From NCBI RefSeq assembly GCF_948329825.1, contig NZ_CAOJCM010000001.1:248001-312000 (forward strand): a DNA stretch of 64,000 nucleotides. The letters run 5' to 3'. A model generated the notes under the pieces. The model was not told where the DNA came from. It searched no databases and saw nothing but the letters and a program-made list of their open reading frames with translations. Shown in pieces: positions 28,905 to 37,379 of the stretch. The stretch is from Paenibacillus sp. JJ-100. Lineage in GTDB: Bacteria > Bacillota > Bacilli > Paenibacillales > Paenibacillaceae. The stretch's first letter is position 1. The number at the start of each line of letters is the position of its first letter. The translations under genes and the position numbers were made by a program.

Positions 28905-29885
28905 ATGAACACGTTGAGAATGGGTGTAATCGGCTTGGGGAAAATGGGGTTACATATGATTAAACAGGCGATGGATATTCAGATGGATCGACCTGTGGAA
29001 ATTGCTGCGGTGTGTGATACGAATGAGGAAGGTTTGAAAGCCTTTGCCGAAGCATATCCTTCCATCAAAACATATCTTGACTACCAGCATCTGCTGGACG
29101 AGCAACAGATGGATCTGGTGTACATTGCTGTGCCACCGAAATACCATTATCCAGTCGTAATGGAAGTGCTGAAGCGCAACATCCATGTGTTCTGTGAGAA
29201 GCCGCTTGCGAACAGCCTGGAAGAAGCAAGCCGAATGGTGGAAGCGGCGGAACAAGCAGCGGAGCGGGCTGGAGTAGTTCATGCTGTTCATTTTTCCATG
29301 CCGCATGAGCCTGCGGTATTGAAGCTGCAGGAGATGGTTAAACAGCATGCTGTGGGCCATATTCGCAGAATTGATCTAATACTGCAATTCCCGCAGTGGC
29401 CACGTTCCTGGCAGCAGAATGAATGGATCACGAGTCGTGAGCAGGGAGGTTTCATCCTGGAAGTGGGCATTCACTGGATTCATATGATTCAGCACGTGTT
29501 TGGACCGCTCGAGGTGGTGGAAGCGCAAGTGACTTATCCGGCAGATCAGCCGAATGTGTGTGAGCAGGAAGTGCAGGCTGTACTTGAGTTACCGGGTGGT
29601 ACGCGCATTTATATGCAAGGCATCTCTCACTTTGCTGGTGAGGAACGGGTATCCATGGTTGTGTATGGAACAGAGGGTACAATAGCGCTGGAAAACTGGG
29701 AGGAGCTTATGAGTGGCCCCATCGGCCAACCGCTGTCTCCAGTGGAAGTGTTGGAATCCTCTAGCGAGCTGCCTGTTCTGAAACATGTGATTAACCGGAT
29801 TGAAGGTAAACCGGGTAAGATCTACACCTTCCAAGATGGGTATGAGGCACAAATGATACTGGAAAAGTTGCGAGAAAATAATTAA
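28905..29885 (+). CDS. Gfo/Idh/MocA family oxidoreductase
   Basis: A 326-residue NAD(P)-dependent dehydrogenase. The Rossmann motif GVIGLGKMGLH is at residues 7-17, the EKP catalytic-lysine motif (CEKPLANSLEEA) near 98, and the C-terminal substrate domain contains FILEVGIHWIHMIQHVFG near 190, whose His/Asp-type residues fit the sugar or inositol dehydrogenase pattern. The substrate cannot be told. ATG 28905 follows GGGAGGAAATGTG; an earlier ATG at 28890 overlaps that ribosome binding site. It stands alone, divergent from the ThDP operon. Confidence 0.88.
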   Translation: MNTLRMGVIGLGKMGLHMIKQAMDIQMDRPVEIAAVCDTNEEGLKAFAEAYPSIKTYLDYQHLLDEQQMDLVYIAVPPKYHYPVVMEVLKRNIHVFCEKPLANSLEEASRMVEAAEQAAERAGVVHAVHFSMPHEPAVLKLQEMVKQHAVGHIRRIDLILQFPQWPRSWQQNEWITSREQGGFILEVGIHWIHMIQHVFGPLEVVEAQVTYPADQPNVCEQEVQAVLELPGGTRIYMQGISHFAGEERVSMVVYGTEGTIALENWEELMSGPIGQPLSPVEVLESSSELPVLKHVINRIEGKPGKIYTFQDGYEAQMILEKLRENN

Positions 29886-29991
29886 TAGAAATCATAGGGA
29901 ATGTGATGAGAATAATGTAACCATAAACAGATTTAATGTTTAGACTCTCCTAATTTGTGGTAATCAATTTTCATAAAAAAGGAGGGGTATT

Positions 29992-30897
29992 ATGGTAAAA
30001 GTGAAAATGTTAATACTTGTTTTGTGTTTATTTGCACTCTCTTCTGCATCTGTTTTTGCAGAAGAAAGTAATCGTATTGAGAAAGAAAAAAAAGTTGTGC
30101 AAAGTTACGGGATCTCGTCAGAATTTGCAAAGGACTTAACCGATCAAGACTTAGAGAGATTTCTTGCACAAGAGCCGCGAATTAAATTAAACAGAGATGA
30201 ATATTTTAAATTTGTACACACAGTTAATAAAAATCCTCAAATGAAAACTCAAATGAGAGATAGTGAGGACAACATTAGTACCACTGTAACCAAGGTATCA
30301 AAAGAAGAAGCTCTTGAGGAAATTGCTAATGAGATACAGAATGAAATTTCGACACTGAGTGTGGGTGACGCTAAAACTACAACAACGTCATGGCTGAGAC
30401 TTGAGACAAATATGACTTATTACAATAATAACGGACAAGTTTCAGTACGATTTCAATGGCTCAAAAATGCAAATTATAAAAGAGAAGATATTCTTGCTAT
30501 AGGGCTCAGCAACAATGTTGCACCTCTTAACAATACAGCTAGTTTCGTTCATAAAACGGATACTTATAATCCGCTAAATATGGATTGGCGTGAATATTCT
30601 GAAAATAACGCTACTTTACGCTACCATCCTGGCGGTGTAACTGCACAATTTAATCTATTTTCTCCTGCAATGAATTACAAAGATGAGAGAGGCTATCTAA
30701 GCTTTACTGTCAAGCCGAGAGAGGGCGGTAAGTGGAATTTAAATTCCTTTTATGACACTTTAGGCTACTACAGACACCAAGAAAAAGTTTTTTCAGTTTC
30801 TCCAAGTGTATCTATTCCTATCGGTGGTTCATTATCTTTAAGTCAGCAAGATAAATTTTCGGAAGTCGATAGTTTCGCTCAGATACAATATAAATAA
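29992..30897 (+). CDS. secreted protein of unknown function
   Basis: A 301-residue protein that I do not recognise. Residues 1-23 form a signal peptide (MVKVKMLILVLCLFALSSASVFA). Residues 24-125 are charged and helical. The C-terminal part (130-301) looks beta-rich with many Asn, Tyr and Ser (LETNMTYYNNNGQVSVRFQWLKN). There are no cysteines in the mature part, no catalytic motif and no cell-wall anchor. Codons are markedly AT-rich compared with the neighbours (about 28-38% G+C in lines counted by hand), suggesting acquired or fast-evolving DNA. ATG 29992 follows AAAGGAGGGGTATT. The next gene begins 20 bp downstream. Confidence 0.75.
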   Translation: MVKVKMLILVLCLFALSSASVFAEESNRIEKEKKVVQSYGISSEFAKDLTDQDLERFLAQEPRIKLNRDEYFKFVHTVNKNPQMKTQMRDSEDNISTTVTKVSKEEALEEIANEIQNEISTLSVGDAKTTTTSWLRLETNMTYYNNNGQVSVRFQWLKNANYKREDILAIGLSNNVAPLNNTASFVHKTDTYNPLNMDWREYSENNATLRYHPGGVTAQFNLFSPAMNYKDERGYLSFTVKPREGGKWNLNSFYDTLGYYRHQEKVFSVSPSVSIPIGGSLSLSQQDKFSEVDSFAQIQYK

Positions 30898-30917
30898 TTT
30901 TTAAGGAAGTGATACAG

Positions 30918-31367
30918 TTGAGAGCGAAAAAGTGGCTTTGGTCTATCATTATCTTACTGTTTCTCTCCAATTCGGTAGTGGTCTATATGCTTTTCAATAC
31001 AAATACTCAATTTGGTCGTTTGCAGGATAAAATAAATCAATCTTTTACTATGCATGCAGAAAACATTCAAAAACAATTAGGGGAGAACACAAGACAGGGA
31101 CTTGAAGAGAATATTCTTCAGTATCAGAATGCTTCGTCTAAATTAAGTGCGTTAGCTTCGGGTACAACATATTTTCAAAAAGAGCCTATGGTGGGTAATG
31201 TGACTCTGAACCTAGAGCGTTTTTTCAGAGATTATCCTGAATATTCTCATAAACTATCTGCTGAGGAGATAAAGACGTTGCAGCAATTGATGACTCAGTG
31301 GCTCAAAGATCCTGCCGATGTAGATACCAATAACAAGCTCAATGATTTTTTGGTGTTACAACAATAA
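30918..31367 (+). CDS. single-pass membrane protein of unknown function
   Basis: A 149-residue protein with one N-terminal membrane helix (WLWSIIILLFLSNSVVVYMLF, about residues 5-25) and a helical, Gln/Asn/Leu-rich extracytoplasmic part that may form a coiled coil (about 30-80). I do not recognise the family. GTG 30909 is in frame, but the AAGGAA site directly abuts it; the TTG at 30918 has normal spacing. It shares the AT-rich composition of the preceding secreted protein and ends at a terminator, so the two form one small operon. Function is unknown. Confidence 0.65.
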   Translation: MRAKKWLWSIIILLFLSNSVVVYMLFNTNTQFGRLQDKINQSFTMHAENIQKQLGENTRQGLEENILQYQNASSKLSALASGTTYFQKEPMVGNVTLNLERFFRDYPEYSHKLSAEEIKTLQQLMTQWLKDPADVDTNNKLNDFLVLQQ

Positions 31368-31374
31368 TTTTAAG

Positions 31375-31415
31375 AACACTCTCAGCTTCAAGTTTTTGAA
31401 TGTTGGGAGTGTTTT
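31375..31415 (+). terminator. terminator after the AT-rich pair
   Basis: AACACTC / GAGTGTT stem with a longer imperfect loop, then TTTT. Moderate strength. Confidence 0.6.
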
Positions 31416-31532
31416 CGCGTGATCTTTAACAATCCCAAGGTTTACACGTTTTGATGTTATGTTTATCATGGAATGGGAGACATCTCCGAGAATTACGAAT
31501 ACACCAATGCCACTCCGAAAGGAATTATGGAT

Positions 31533-32222
31533 ATGACGAAAAAAACGGGATTACGCAAGCCGGAAGCGATGATTTTTGATATGGACGGCACGTTGTTTCA
31601 GACGGAGACGTTACTATTGCCTGCCTACCATCAATTATTTGATACATTACGTGCAGAAGGCCATTTTGCAGGTGAGACGCCTCCCGAAGAGCGGATGCTT
31701 GGCAGTCTGGGTATGCTTCTTGAGGACATCTGGAAGATTGTTATGCCAGAAGCTTCGGAAGCAGCTCATCGCCGGGCAGATGAGTTGTTGCTGCAACTGG
31801 AGATTGAGGGGCTAGATGGAGGCAACTCCAAGCTGTATCCTGGTGTTAAAGAAACGCTGGAAGCACTTAAAGCTCAAGGGATTCGTCTGTTTGTTGCCAG
31901 TAACGGTCTGGAGGATTATGTCAAGGGGGTTGCGTTCGCTCACGAGATCATGCCTTTGTTTGAAGGGGTATATAGTGCGGGCCAGTATAAGACACCTTCC
32001 AAAATTAACCTCGTACAGATTCTGCTCCAGAAACACCGGATTCAGGATGCTTGGATGGTAGGGGATCGTTCTTCCGACGTCGAGGCGGGCAAAATGAACA
32101 ACCAGACCGTCATTGGCTGTGCCTATGCCGGATTTGGTCGAGACGAAGAACTGGCCGGATCGGATGCACTGATTTCGGATTTCACGGAACTGCTTCGCCT
32201 GTATGAAGAGGCAGAAGAATAA
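31533..32222 (+). CDS. HAD superfamily phosphatase
   Basis: A 229-residue haloacid-dehalogenase-type hydrolase. Motif I is IFDMDGTLFQTE (nucleophile Asp near residue 14), motif II FVASNGLED, the motif III lysine lies in AGQYKTPSKI, and motif IV is MVGDRSSDVEAG. The helical cap after motif I places it with phosphoglycolate phosphatase/beta-phosphoglucomutase-like enzymes; the substrate is unknown. The start is uncertain: ATG at 31473, 31527 or 31533 are in frame. AAAGGA is best placed for 31533 (MTKKTGLRKP). Confidence 0.82.
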   Translation: MTKKTGLRKPEAMIFDMDGTLFQTETLLLPAYHQLFDTLRAEGHFAGETPPEERMLGSLGMLLEDIWKIVMPEASEAAHRRADELLLQLEIEGLDGGNSKLYPGVKETLEALKAQGIRLFVASNGLEDYVKGVAFAHEIMPLFEGVYSAGQYKTPSKINLVQILLQKHRIQDAWMVGDRSSDVEAGKMNNQTVIGCAYAGFGRDEELAGSDALISDFTELLRLYEEAEE

Positions 32223-32318
32223 AGATCAGACCGAATCATCCACAGCTAGTGTCAGAACAATGGACTGGTAGATGCTGAGAATACACCATTATGATATACA
32301 ATAATGATCACGATAAAA

Positions 32319-32360
32319 AGAGGATTAGAGGGTTGAATACACGGCACCTCTAGTCCTCTT
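32319..32360. terminator. bidirectional terminator between the HAD gene and the ATP-grasp array
   Basis: AAGAGGATTAGAGG (32319-32332) / CCTCTAGTCCTCTT (32347-32360). The A-run on the left supplies a T tract for the minus-strand array; the plus-strand T tract is weaker. Confidence 0.8.
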
Positions 32361-32402
32361 CTGTTTCATTTGTTCCCATCCCATCACTCGTGATTTGGAA
32401 GT

Positions 32403-33581
32403 CTATTTTACCCTTCGATTCCGCCTCACTTTTGCGGATTTATTAGTAGCAGGCCTGGGCAAAGTCTTTTTTCTGACTTCTTGTGGAGAACGGTTGCGGT
32501 ACACCCATAGGGCATACTCCAAGGGTTGGGTGATCGCTTTGTAATAGATGCTCCGTTCACCGATTCGGGCGAAGACTTCACGGGCAGGTTTGGGGTTAAC
32601 CTCCAGCAGATAGATGTGTCCGTTCTTGTCGATCGCCAGATCCAGTGCAAGTTCGCAGAGATCTCCATACGTATCCTCCAAGAATGTAGCCACGTTAATT
32701 CCGAACTTCTCGGCAGTAGCAATGACTTCTTCCCGAAGCTCCTCTTCAGGAATCCACTGTTGCATTAATCGCTGCATTGCAACAGCCTGACCGCCGCCGT
32801 GAAGGTTCGAAGTCACACTCTTCTCTGCCCCCATACGTCCTGCACATCCTGTAAGCTCCCAGACCCCTTCGCCATTTTTTTGAACTAACATCCGGTAGTC
32901 ATGGACTCTTCCGTTAGGCAGTTGAAGCTGAATTCCTTTTTGCACAAGATATTTATCTTTCATATTCCAGTGCTGGAGCAGGGAACCGAGCCTCGACAAA
33001 TGAACCTTGCGCGGTGTAATAATACGACGTTTCTGATCCCTGCCCTGAACGAGAACCGTACTTGCCTCCTTATTACTGCGCTCGACACGCAGAATACCAC
33101 GTCCACCAGTGCCGTTGATTGGCTTCAGGTAGACGAGGGGGGAAGCCTTCAGCATACGATTCACATCGGACATATCCTGATACAGTACTGTCTCGGGTAG
33201 ATGTTGCCGAAATGCCGCTTTTTCGGAAAGTGTCTGGTGTATTGTCCATTTATTGCGAAGCGGTCGGTTCAGAAAGAGCAGGTGTCCGTATTTTTCACGA
33301 AAAGCAAGCAACTGCTTGAAGCGATGATTCCGCTGAATACGGCATCGGTCAAAGATAAGATCCGGGAATGCACGCCACTCTCGGGACCAGCCTTTGGTTT
33401 CATCATAGACCATCGCTTCAATCTTCCTGCCCGAAGGATGAACATCGGCAGGTGTGAATACGTAAATATCCAGTCCCCGTTTGCGCCCTTCAAGAATCAT
33501 TCGGCGATAGATGCTTCGTTCTTCCAGAGCGCGGTGTTCATTTAAGTACAACGTCATAATGCCCAGAACAGGTGAGGACAC
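32403..33581 (-). CDS. YheC/YheD family spore coat-associated ATP-grasp protein (copy 1, last in operon)
   Basis: A 392-residue protein with an N-terminal YheCD domain (LGIMTLYLNEHR, DIYVFTPADV) and a C-terminal ATP-grasp fold: YLKPINGTGGRGILRV (nucleotide-binding lysine and Gly loop), HDYRMLVQKNGEGVWELTG, SNLHGGGQAV, and CELALDLAIDKNGHIYLLEVNPKP with the metal-binding Glu and Asn. ATP-grasp enzymes ligate a carboxylate to an amine; the product of this family is unknown, and B. subtilis homologues localise to the spore coat. GTG 33581 has AAGGTGA upstream. A basic tail (RKKTLPRPATNKSAKVRRNRR) ends the protein. Confidence 0.9.
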   Translation of the reverse strand: MSSPVLGIMTLYLNEHRALEERSIYRRMILEGRKRGLDIYVFTPADVHPSGRKIEAMVYDETKGWSREWRAFPDLIFDRCRIQRNHRFKQLLAFREKYGHLLFLNRPLRNKWTIHQTLSEKAAFRQHLPETVLYQDMSDVNRMLKASPLVYLKPINGTGGRGILRVERSNKEASTVLVQGRDQKRRIITPRKVHLSRLGSLLQHWNMKDKYLVQKGIQLQLPNGRVHDYRMLVQKNGEGVWELTGCAGRMGAEKSVTSNLHGGGQAVAMQRLMQQWIPEEELREEVIATAEKFGINVATFLEDTYGDLCELALDLAIDKNGHIYLLEVNPKPAREVFARIGERSIYYKAITQPLEYALWVYRNRSPQEVRKKTLPRPATNKSAKVRRNRRVK

Positions 33582-33618
33582 AAGTAATCACCTTCTTTGT
33601 ATACAGTATTTCTGTTCT

Positions 33619-34725
33619 TCATCGTACAGACTGGCGGGCAAGATAAGCGCTGTACTGGAAAATACGTTCCAGTGAACGTCGTCTGATCTGAGGTTCATCG
33701 AATTTCATCGGTTTGGCATTGGCTTCAAAGAACCAGATCTCGCCCAGATCGTCTACGCCAAGATCCATAGACATTTCACCAAGCGTATGTCCCGATCCAC
33801 GCTCAACCTGTCTTGCAATCATTAACGAGGTCGACTTCACCCGTTTCATGAGAACCGTTGTCATTTCTTCCCCAAACAGATCCGTGAGCAGTTTTTCGGG
33901 GTCCTCTACAGTACCCCCGCGAGGCACATGAGTTGTGATGCTGCGTGAGCCTGCGAGTCTTGCACCGACTCCGGTAACACTCCACTGTCCTTTGCCATTC
34001 TTCTGCACAAGCACACGAAGATCGAAAGGCCGTTTGCGGGAGGAAGCCAGTTCAATGCCTTGTTGCATAATATAAGGCGTATGTCCGGTTTCTTTACGAA
34101 TTCGTGCCCATAATCGGGATAACGTGGCTGCTTTATAGGTCATACTTTTTCGGGTGTTTTGTACTTTAAGCCGATAAGGCAGTCTGTCTTTTTCTTGAAA
34201 CTTGAGCATCATGATCCCCTTACCTGCCTTGCCACTCTCTGGCTTAAGGTACAGATAAGGATAGGTTTGTAGCACTTTGCCAAGGGTCGTTGCACTTCGC
34301 ATCCGCCGGGTATGTGGAATCAGTTTCTGAGTAGACTTCGATTTCTTCAGCCACTCAAACAGATTCCATTTATTGAAAAAGAACGGGTTGTAGAGCTCGA
34401 TCCCGGATTGAAGACATTCTTCAATTTTCCGCTGGACCGAAGGTTTGCACTCGTCTTCCCGGCTAGGAATACGGTTATATAACACATGAGGGAGGGGGAA
34501 CGACTGTGAAGTCCATTTGCCGCTCCCTTTGTTGTACGTATATCCTTTCACTGTTGATCCAGTCACATTAAGGTCACGGACTGTTACAATATAAACGGTG
34601 TAGCCCATACTTTCGCCTGTTTGCAAAATATCTTGGAAATTTTGATGATTCCCTCTGAATAGGCGCTGTTGATCATGCATGGTGAGCACAGCGATTACAG
34701 GTTTGAAATCATCATGAAGGCTCAT
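33619..34725 (-). CDS. YheC/YheD family ATP-grasp protein (copy 2)
   Basis: A 368-residue paralogue. The N-terminal domain (VIAVLTMHDQQRLFRG) precedes an ATP-grasp with YLKPESGKAGKGIMMLKF, FDLRVLVQKNGKGQWSVTG, ITTHVPRGGTV and MSMDLGVDDLGEIWFFEANAKP. Here the metal ligands are Glu and Asn of the FEANAK motif, with Ala-Lys replacing the Pro-Lys of copy 1. A long upstream extension (to 34866) is open, but ATG 34725 overlaps the preceding stop as TGATG and has AAGAAGG six bases upstream, so translation is coupled. Confidence 0.9.
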   Translation of the reverse strand: MSLHDDFKPVIAVLTMHDQQRLFRGNHQNFQDILQTGESMGYTVYIVTVRDLNVTGSTVKGYTYNKGSGKWTSQSFPLPHVLYNRIPSREDECKPSVQRKIEECLQSGIELYNPFFFNKWNLFEWLKKSKSTQKLIPHTRRMRSATTLGKVLQTYPYLYLKPESGKAGKGIMMLKFQEKDRLPYRLKVQNTRKSMTYKAATLSRLWARIRKETGHTPYIMQQGIELASSRKRPFDLRVLVQKNGKGQWSVTGVGARLAGSRSITTHVPRGGTVEDPEKLLTDLFGEEMTTVLMKRVKSTSLMIARQVERGSGHTLGEMSMDLGVDDLGEIWFFEANAKPMKFDEPQIRRRSLERIFQYSAYLARQSVR

Positions 34726-36098
34726 CAAATGCCTTCCTTCTTCCGGAATTTGCTCAAATACAGGCAATGCTCCAAAATGTGTTCCACCGACGATTTTCCC
34801 TCCAACCGGAGTGAAGGGTGACGGAAGATGGAGCGCCCGGGTTTGGCGTTCGCTTCGAACATCCATACATGTTCCTCCTGATCAATGCCCAGGTCAAAGC
34901 CAATCTCACCAATTAGATGCTGGTGCTGGGATTCAATTGCCTGGGCCAGTGTAATAGCGACGGATTTCGCCTGCTGGAGAACCTCGCCCGCACGTTCCCC
35001 GAAATTGCGGCTGAGCGCATATTCAGGGGTCATTAGAGAGCCGCCATTTTTAATGTGGGTCGTAACACTTCCTCGTCCCGCCTTTTTGGCGCCAATGCCG
35101 ACAACAACCCACTGATTGTTTCCGTTTTTGTGCATGTGGAAACGAAAATCAATAGGACAGTCATCAATCTCGATCAGTCGTATTCCCTGTTGAACAACAT
35201 AGCCGCGCAGCTGTTTCCCGTGTCGGCCTTGCAGCATGCGCATCAAACTATTAAACGAACCGAAGCGCAGGAGAGCATTTCCGCTTTTTTTGCGATAACG
35301 TGCAAAATATCCACGTTTGGGTGAATAGGTTAAACGATATATTCCATTACCGAGGCTTCCTGCGGTTGGTTTGTAATAAACAAACTGATGCCGTTCCAGC
35401 ATTTCTTTCATCTGTTCGACAGTGGGATTGGTGATGGATTCAGGAATATAACGCCCTGCGGTCGGCTCATTCTCCAGCAATTTGTAAATATCTGATTTGT
35501 TGAAGAAACTCCAGTTGAAAAAAGGAATTTTGCGGCGGATAAACCGTTCCCGTAGTTGATTAATCGCCGGTGAAAAGTCAGAACGACGGCTTGGTAAACG
35601 ATTGTAGACTACATCGGGCAGTGGCACCGTTCTACGCATGAAGTTGCCACTCTCATTGAGAAAGTAACCGGAAACCGTCTCGTTCTGCCAATTGATATCC
35701 CGCGGAGTGAAGGCATAAATATAAGATTTACGGCTCCCTTCACGGAGCAACTGTTTGATAAATCCGGTGCGGGAACCAAATGGATTTGAAAGTGAAGCGG
35801 AACCGTCGGATAACACACCGATGAGCGGGCCTAGCTGTACTTCATCATTCTGAAGGTTGCGAAGATAAATACTACCGCGTTTCGGAACGTTCATTAAATT
35901 ACGGATGCCTGATGCTAGATACAAATGTTTCCCGGCTTTGCGGATAGGTTTGATGGTGGCAGGCACGCGATCACGTCCAAAACGCAGGTGTATGGTCTTT
36001 TTGCCGGATAGGTTCAGACTTTTCATTAAAGCATTCGATACGTACACTACTTTTTCGGGTTTTTGGGTGAAATGCAGATTACAAAAGGTCAAACTCAT
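34725..36098 (-). CDS. YheC/YheD family ATP-grasp protein with extra N-terminal domain (copy 3)
   Basis: A 457-residue paralogue. It carries about 90 extra N-terminal residues (FCNLHFTQKPEKVVYVSNALMKSLNLSGKKTIHLRFGRD) that resemble a small beta-barrel domain and are shared with copy 5. The YheCD domain (GPLIGVLSDGSASLSNPFGSR) and ATP-grasp follow: YYKPTAGSLGNGIYRL, IDFRFHMHKNGNNQWVVVG, TTHIKNGGSL and GEIGFDLGIDQEEHVWMFEANAKPG. AGGAGG lies six bases before ATG 36098. The gene order and one-base overlap with copy 2 indicate one transcript. Confidence 0.9.
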   Translation of the reverse strand: MSLTFCNLHFTQKPEKVVYVSNALMKSLNLSGKKTIHLRFGRDRVPATIKPIRKAGKHLYLASGIRNLMNVPKRGSIYLRNLQNDEVQLGPLIGVLSDGSASLSNPFGSRTGFIKQLLREGSRKSYIYAFTPRDINWQNETVSGYFLNESGNFMRRTVPLPDVVYNRLPSRRSDFSPAINQLRERFIRRKIPFFNWSFFNKSDIYKLLENEPTAGRYIPESITNPTVEQMKEMLERHQFVYYKPTAGSLGNGIYRLTYSPKRGYFARYRKKSGNALLRFGSFNSLMRMLQGRHGKQLRGYVVQQGIRLIEIDDCPIDFRFHMHKNGNNQWVVVGIGAKKAGRGSVTTHIKNGGSLMTPEYALSRNFGERAGEVLQQAKSVAITLAQAIESQHQHLIGEIGFDLGIDQEEHVWMFEANAKPGRSIFRHPSLRLEGKSSVEHILEHCLYLSKFRKKEGI

Positions 36099-36164
36099 GA
36101 TTTATCCTCCTATCCTGAAAAAATCCTTGTGTTCCATGGCAAGCAGGCATTGGCATTGCAGAGC

Positions 36165-37355
36165 TCAGCCGCCTGGAATCAGGATGCGTTTCAGGCCAGC
36201 TTTGCTGGACGAATTCGGCATTTTCATTGGACGTGAGACGTCCGCGAGAATATGTTGTTGCAGCAGATAACGGGCGTAAGCAAGCGGCTGTGTATATGTC
36301 AGGGCATGCATGCGTTCGTCTTCCGCATTCGCAAATGAGGTGCGGCCTGGTCTGGAGTTCACTTCAATTAGCCACAACTGGCCGTGTACATCTGCTCCAA
36401 AATCAAGTCCAAGTTCTCCAAGTCTTCCGAAGCGGCTTTCCAGCAGCGTTGGAATGAGAGAAGCAGTATGGCTAATCTGTTTTAGGAGCGACGCAGCCAG
36501 ATCTTCGCCGTAACGTTCATTAAGATATGCATCTGCAGGATAGGCTGTGCCCCCGCCGTGAAGATTTGAGGTGAGTGAATTGTCAGGACCTTCCCGAACC
36601 ATGCAACCGGTCAGTGTCCAGCGGCCTTGCCCGTTTTTTTGCACCAGCGCCCTTATGTCAAACGCCCTTCCATAATGGCTAAGCTCCAGATAAGGCTGCA
36701 CAATCATCTTTTGTACAGCCTGATGTGATTCCAGCCAGGAAGATACGTCCGATGCTTGTTGAAATGTCAGATGAAAAGGTTCGTTGGTTGTATTACGACC
36801 TTCGGCGCACCAGACAGATGGGGGATCTGCCACAGATAAGCGAAAGGTGTTCTTGCCATGAGTTCCTGATTCGGGTTTGAAAAATAAACCTTTGGGCCAC
36901 CGAGCAAGCCATATTTCCCAGGGAATAGGTGACTTTGCACGGGATGTTGGAACAAGTAGTTTACGAAGTATGCTACATCTGGACAACGTGCGATGAACTT
37001 CCCATTTGCCAGGAAGGGCGGCTGACCAGCTGCGCTGCCGTAGACTGTATCCAGGAGGTAGATATTGTTCCAGCTGTTGCTTTACGTTTTTGGAGAGAGG
37101 TCCGAGGCAACGGTTCATCATCAGAGCCATTGGTCGAAGAGGAACGGATCTCCATTGCTTCTGTTCATAGGTGTATCCTCTGCTAAGACTTCTCCCCGTT
37201 AATTTGGACGGAATCGGGATGACGATGATTCGCAGCCCGTATCGCGGACCTTCTACACTGAGCCGACGGCAGAAGCGTTCATCTGTGAAGGGAGGTGAGC
37301 CTGGTGCTTCGCGGACTAAAATAGCTATGGTGTTGTTATGGGATAATGTCAACAT
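36165..37355 (-). CDS. YheC/YheD family ATP-grasp protein (copy 4)
   Basis: A 396-residue paralogue without the extra N-terminal domain. It has IAILVREAPGSPPFTDERF at the start, then the ATP-grasp: FFKPESGTHGKNTFRL, FDIRALVQKNGQGRWTLTG, TSNLHGGGTAYP and ELGLDFGADVHGQLWLIEVNSRPGR. The Glu-Val-Asn-Ser motif keeps the metal ligands. It is closest in layout to copy 1 (both end their Gly loop with SNLHGGG). ATG 37355 follows AAGGAGGTACAGCATC. It lies 66 bp before copy 3 and 24 bp after copy 5. Confidence 0.9.
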   Translation of the reverse strand: MLTLSHNNTIAILVREAPGSPPFTDERFCRRLSVEGPRYGLRIIVIPIPSKLTGRSLSRGYTYEQKQWRSVPLRPMALMMNRCLGPLSKNVKQQLEQYLPPGYSLRQRSWSAALPGKWEVHRTLSRCSILRKLLVPTSRAKSPIPWEIWLARWPKGLFFKPESGTHGKNTFRLSVADPPSVWCAEGRNTTNEPFHLTFQQASDVSSWLESHQAVQKMIVQPYLELSHYGRAFDIRALVQKNGQGRWTLTGCMVREGPDNSLTSNLHGGGTAYPADAYLNERYGEDLAASLLKQISHTASLIPTLLESRFGRLGELGLDFGADVHGQLWLIEVNSRPGRTSFANAEDERMHALTYTQPLAYARYLLQQHILADVSRPMKMPNSSSKAGLKRILIPGG

Positions 37356-37379
37356 GATGCTGTACCTCCTTCATGAGAA

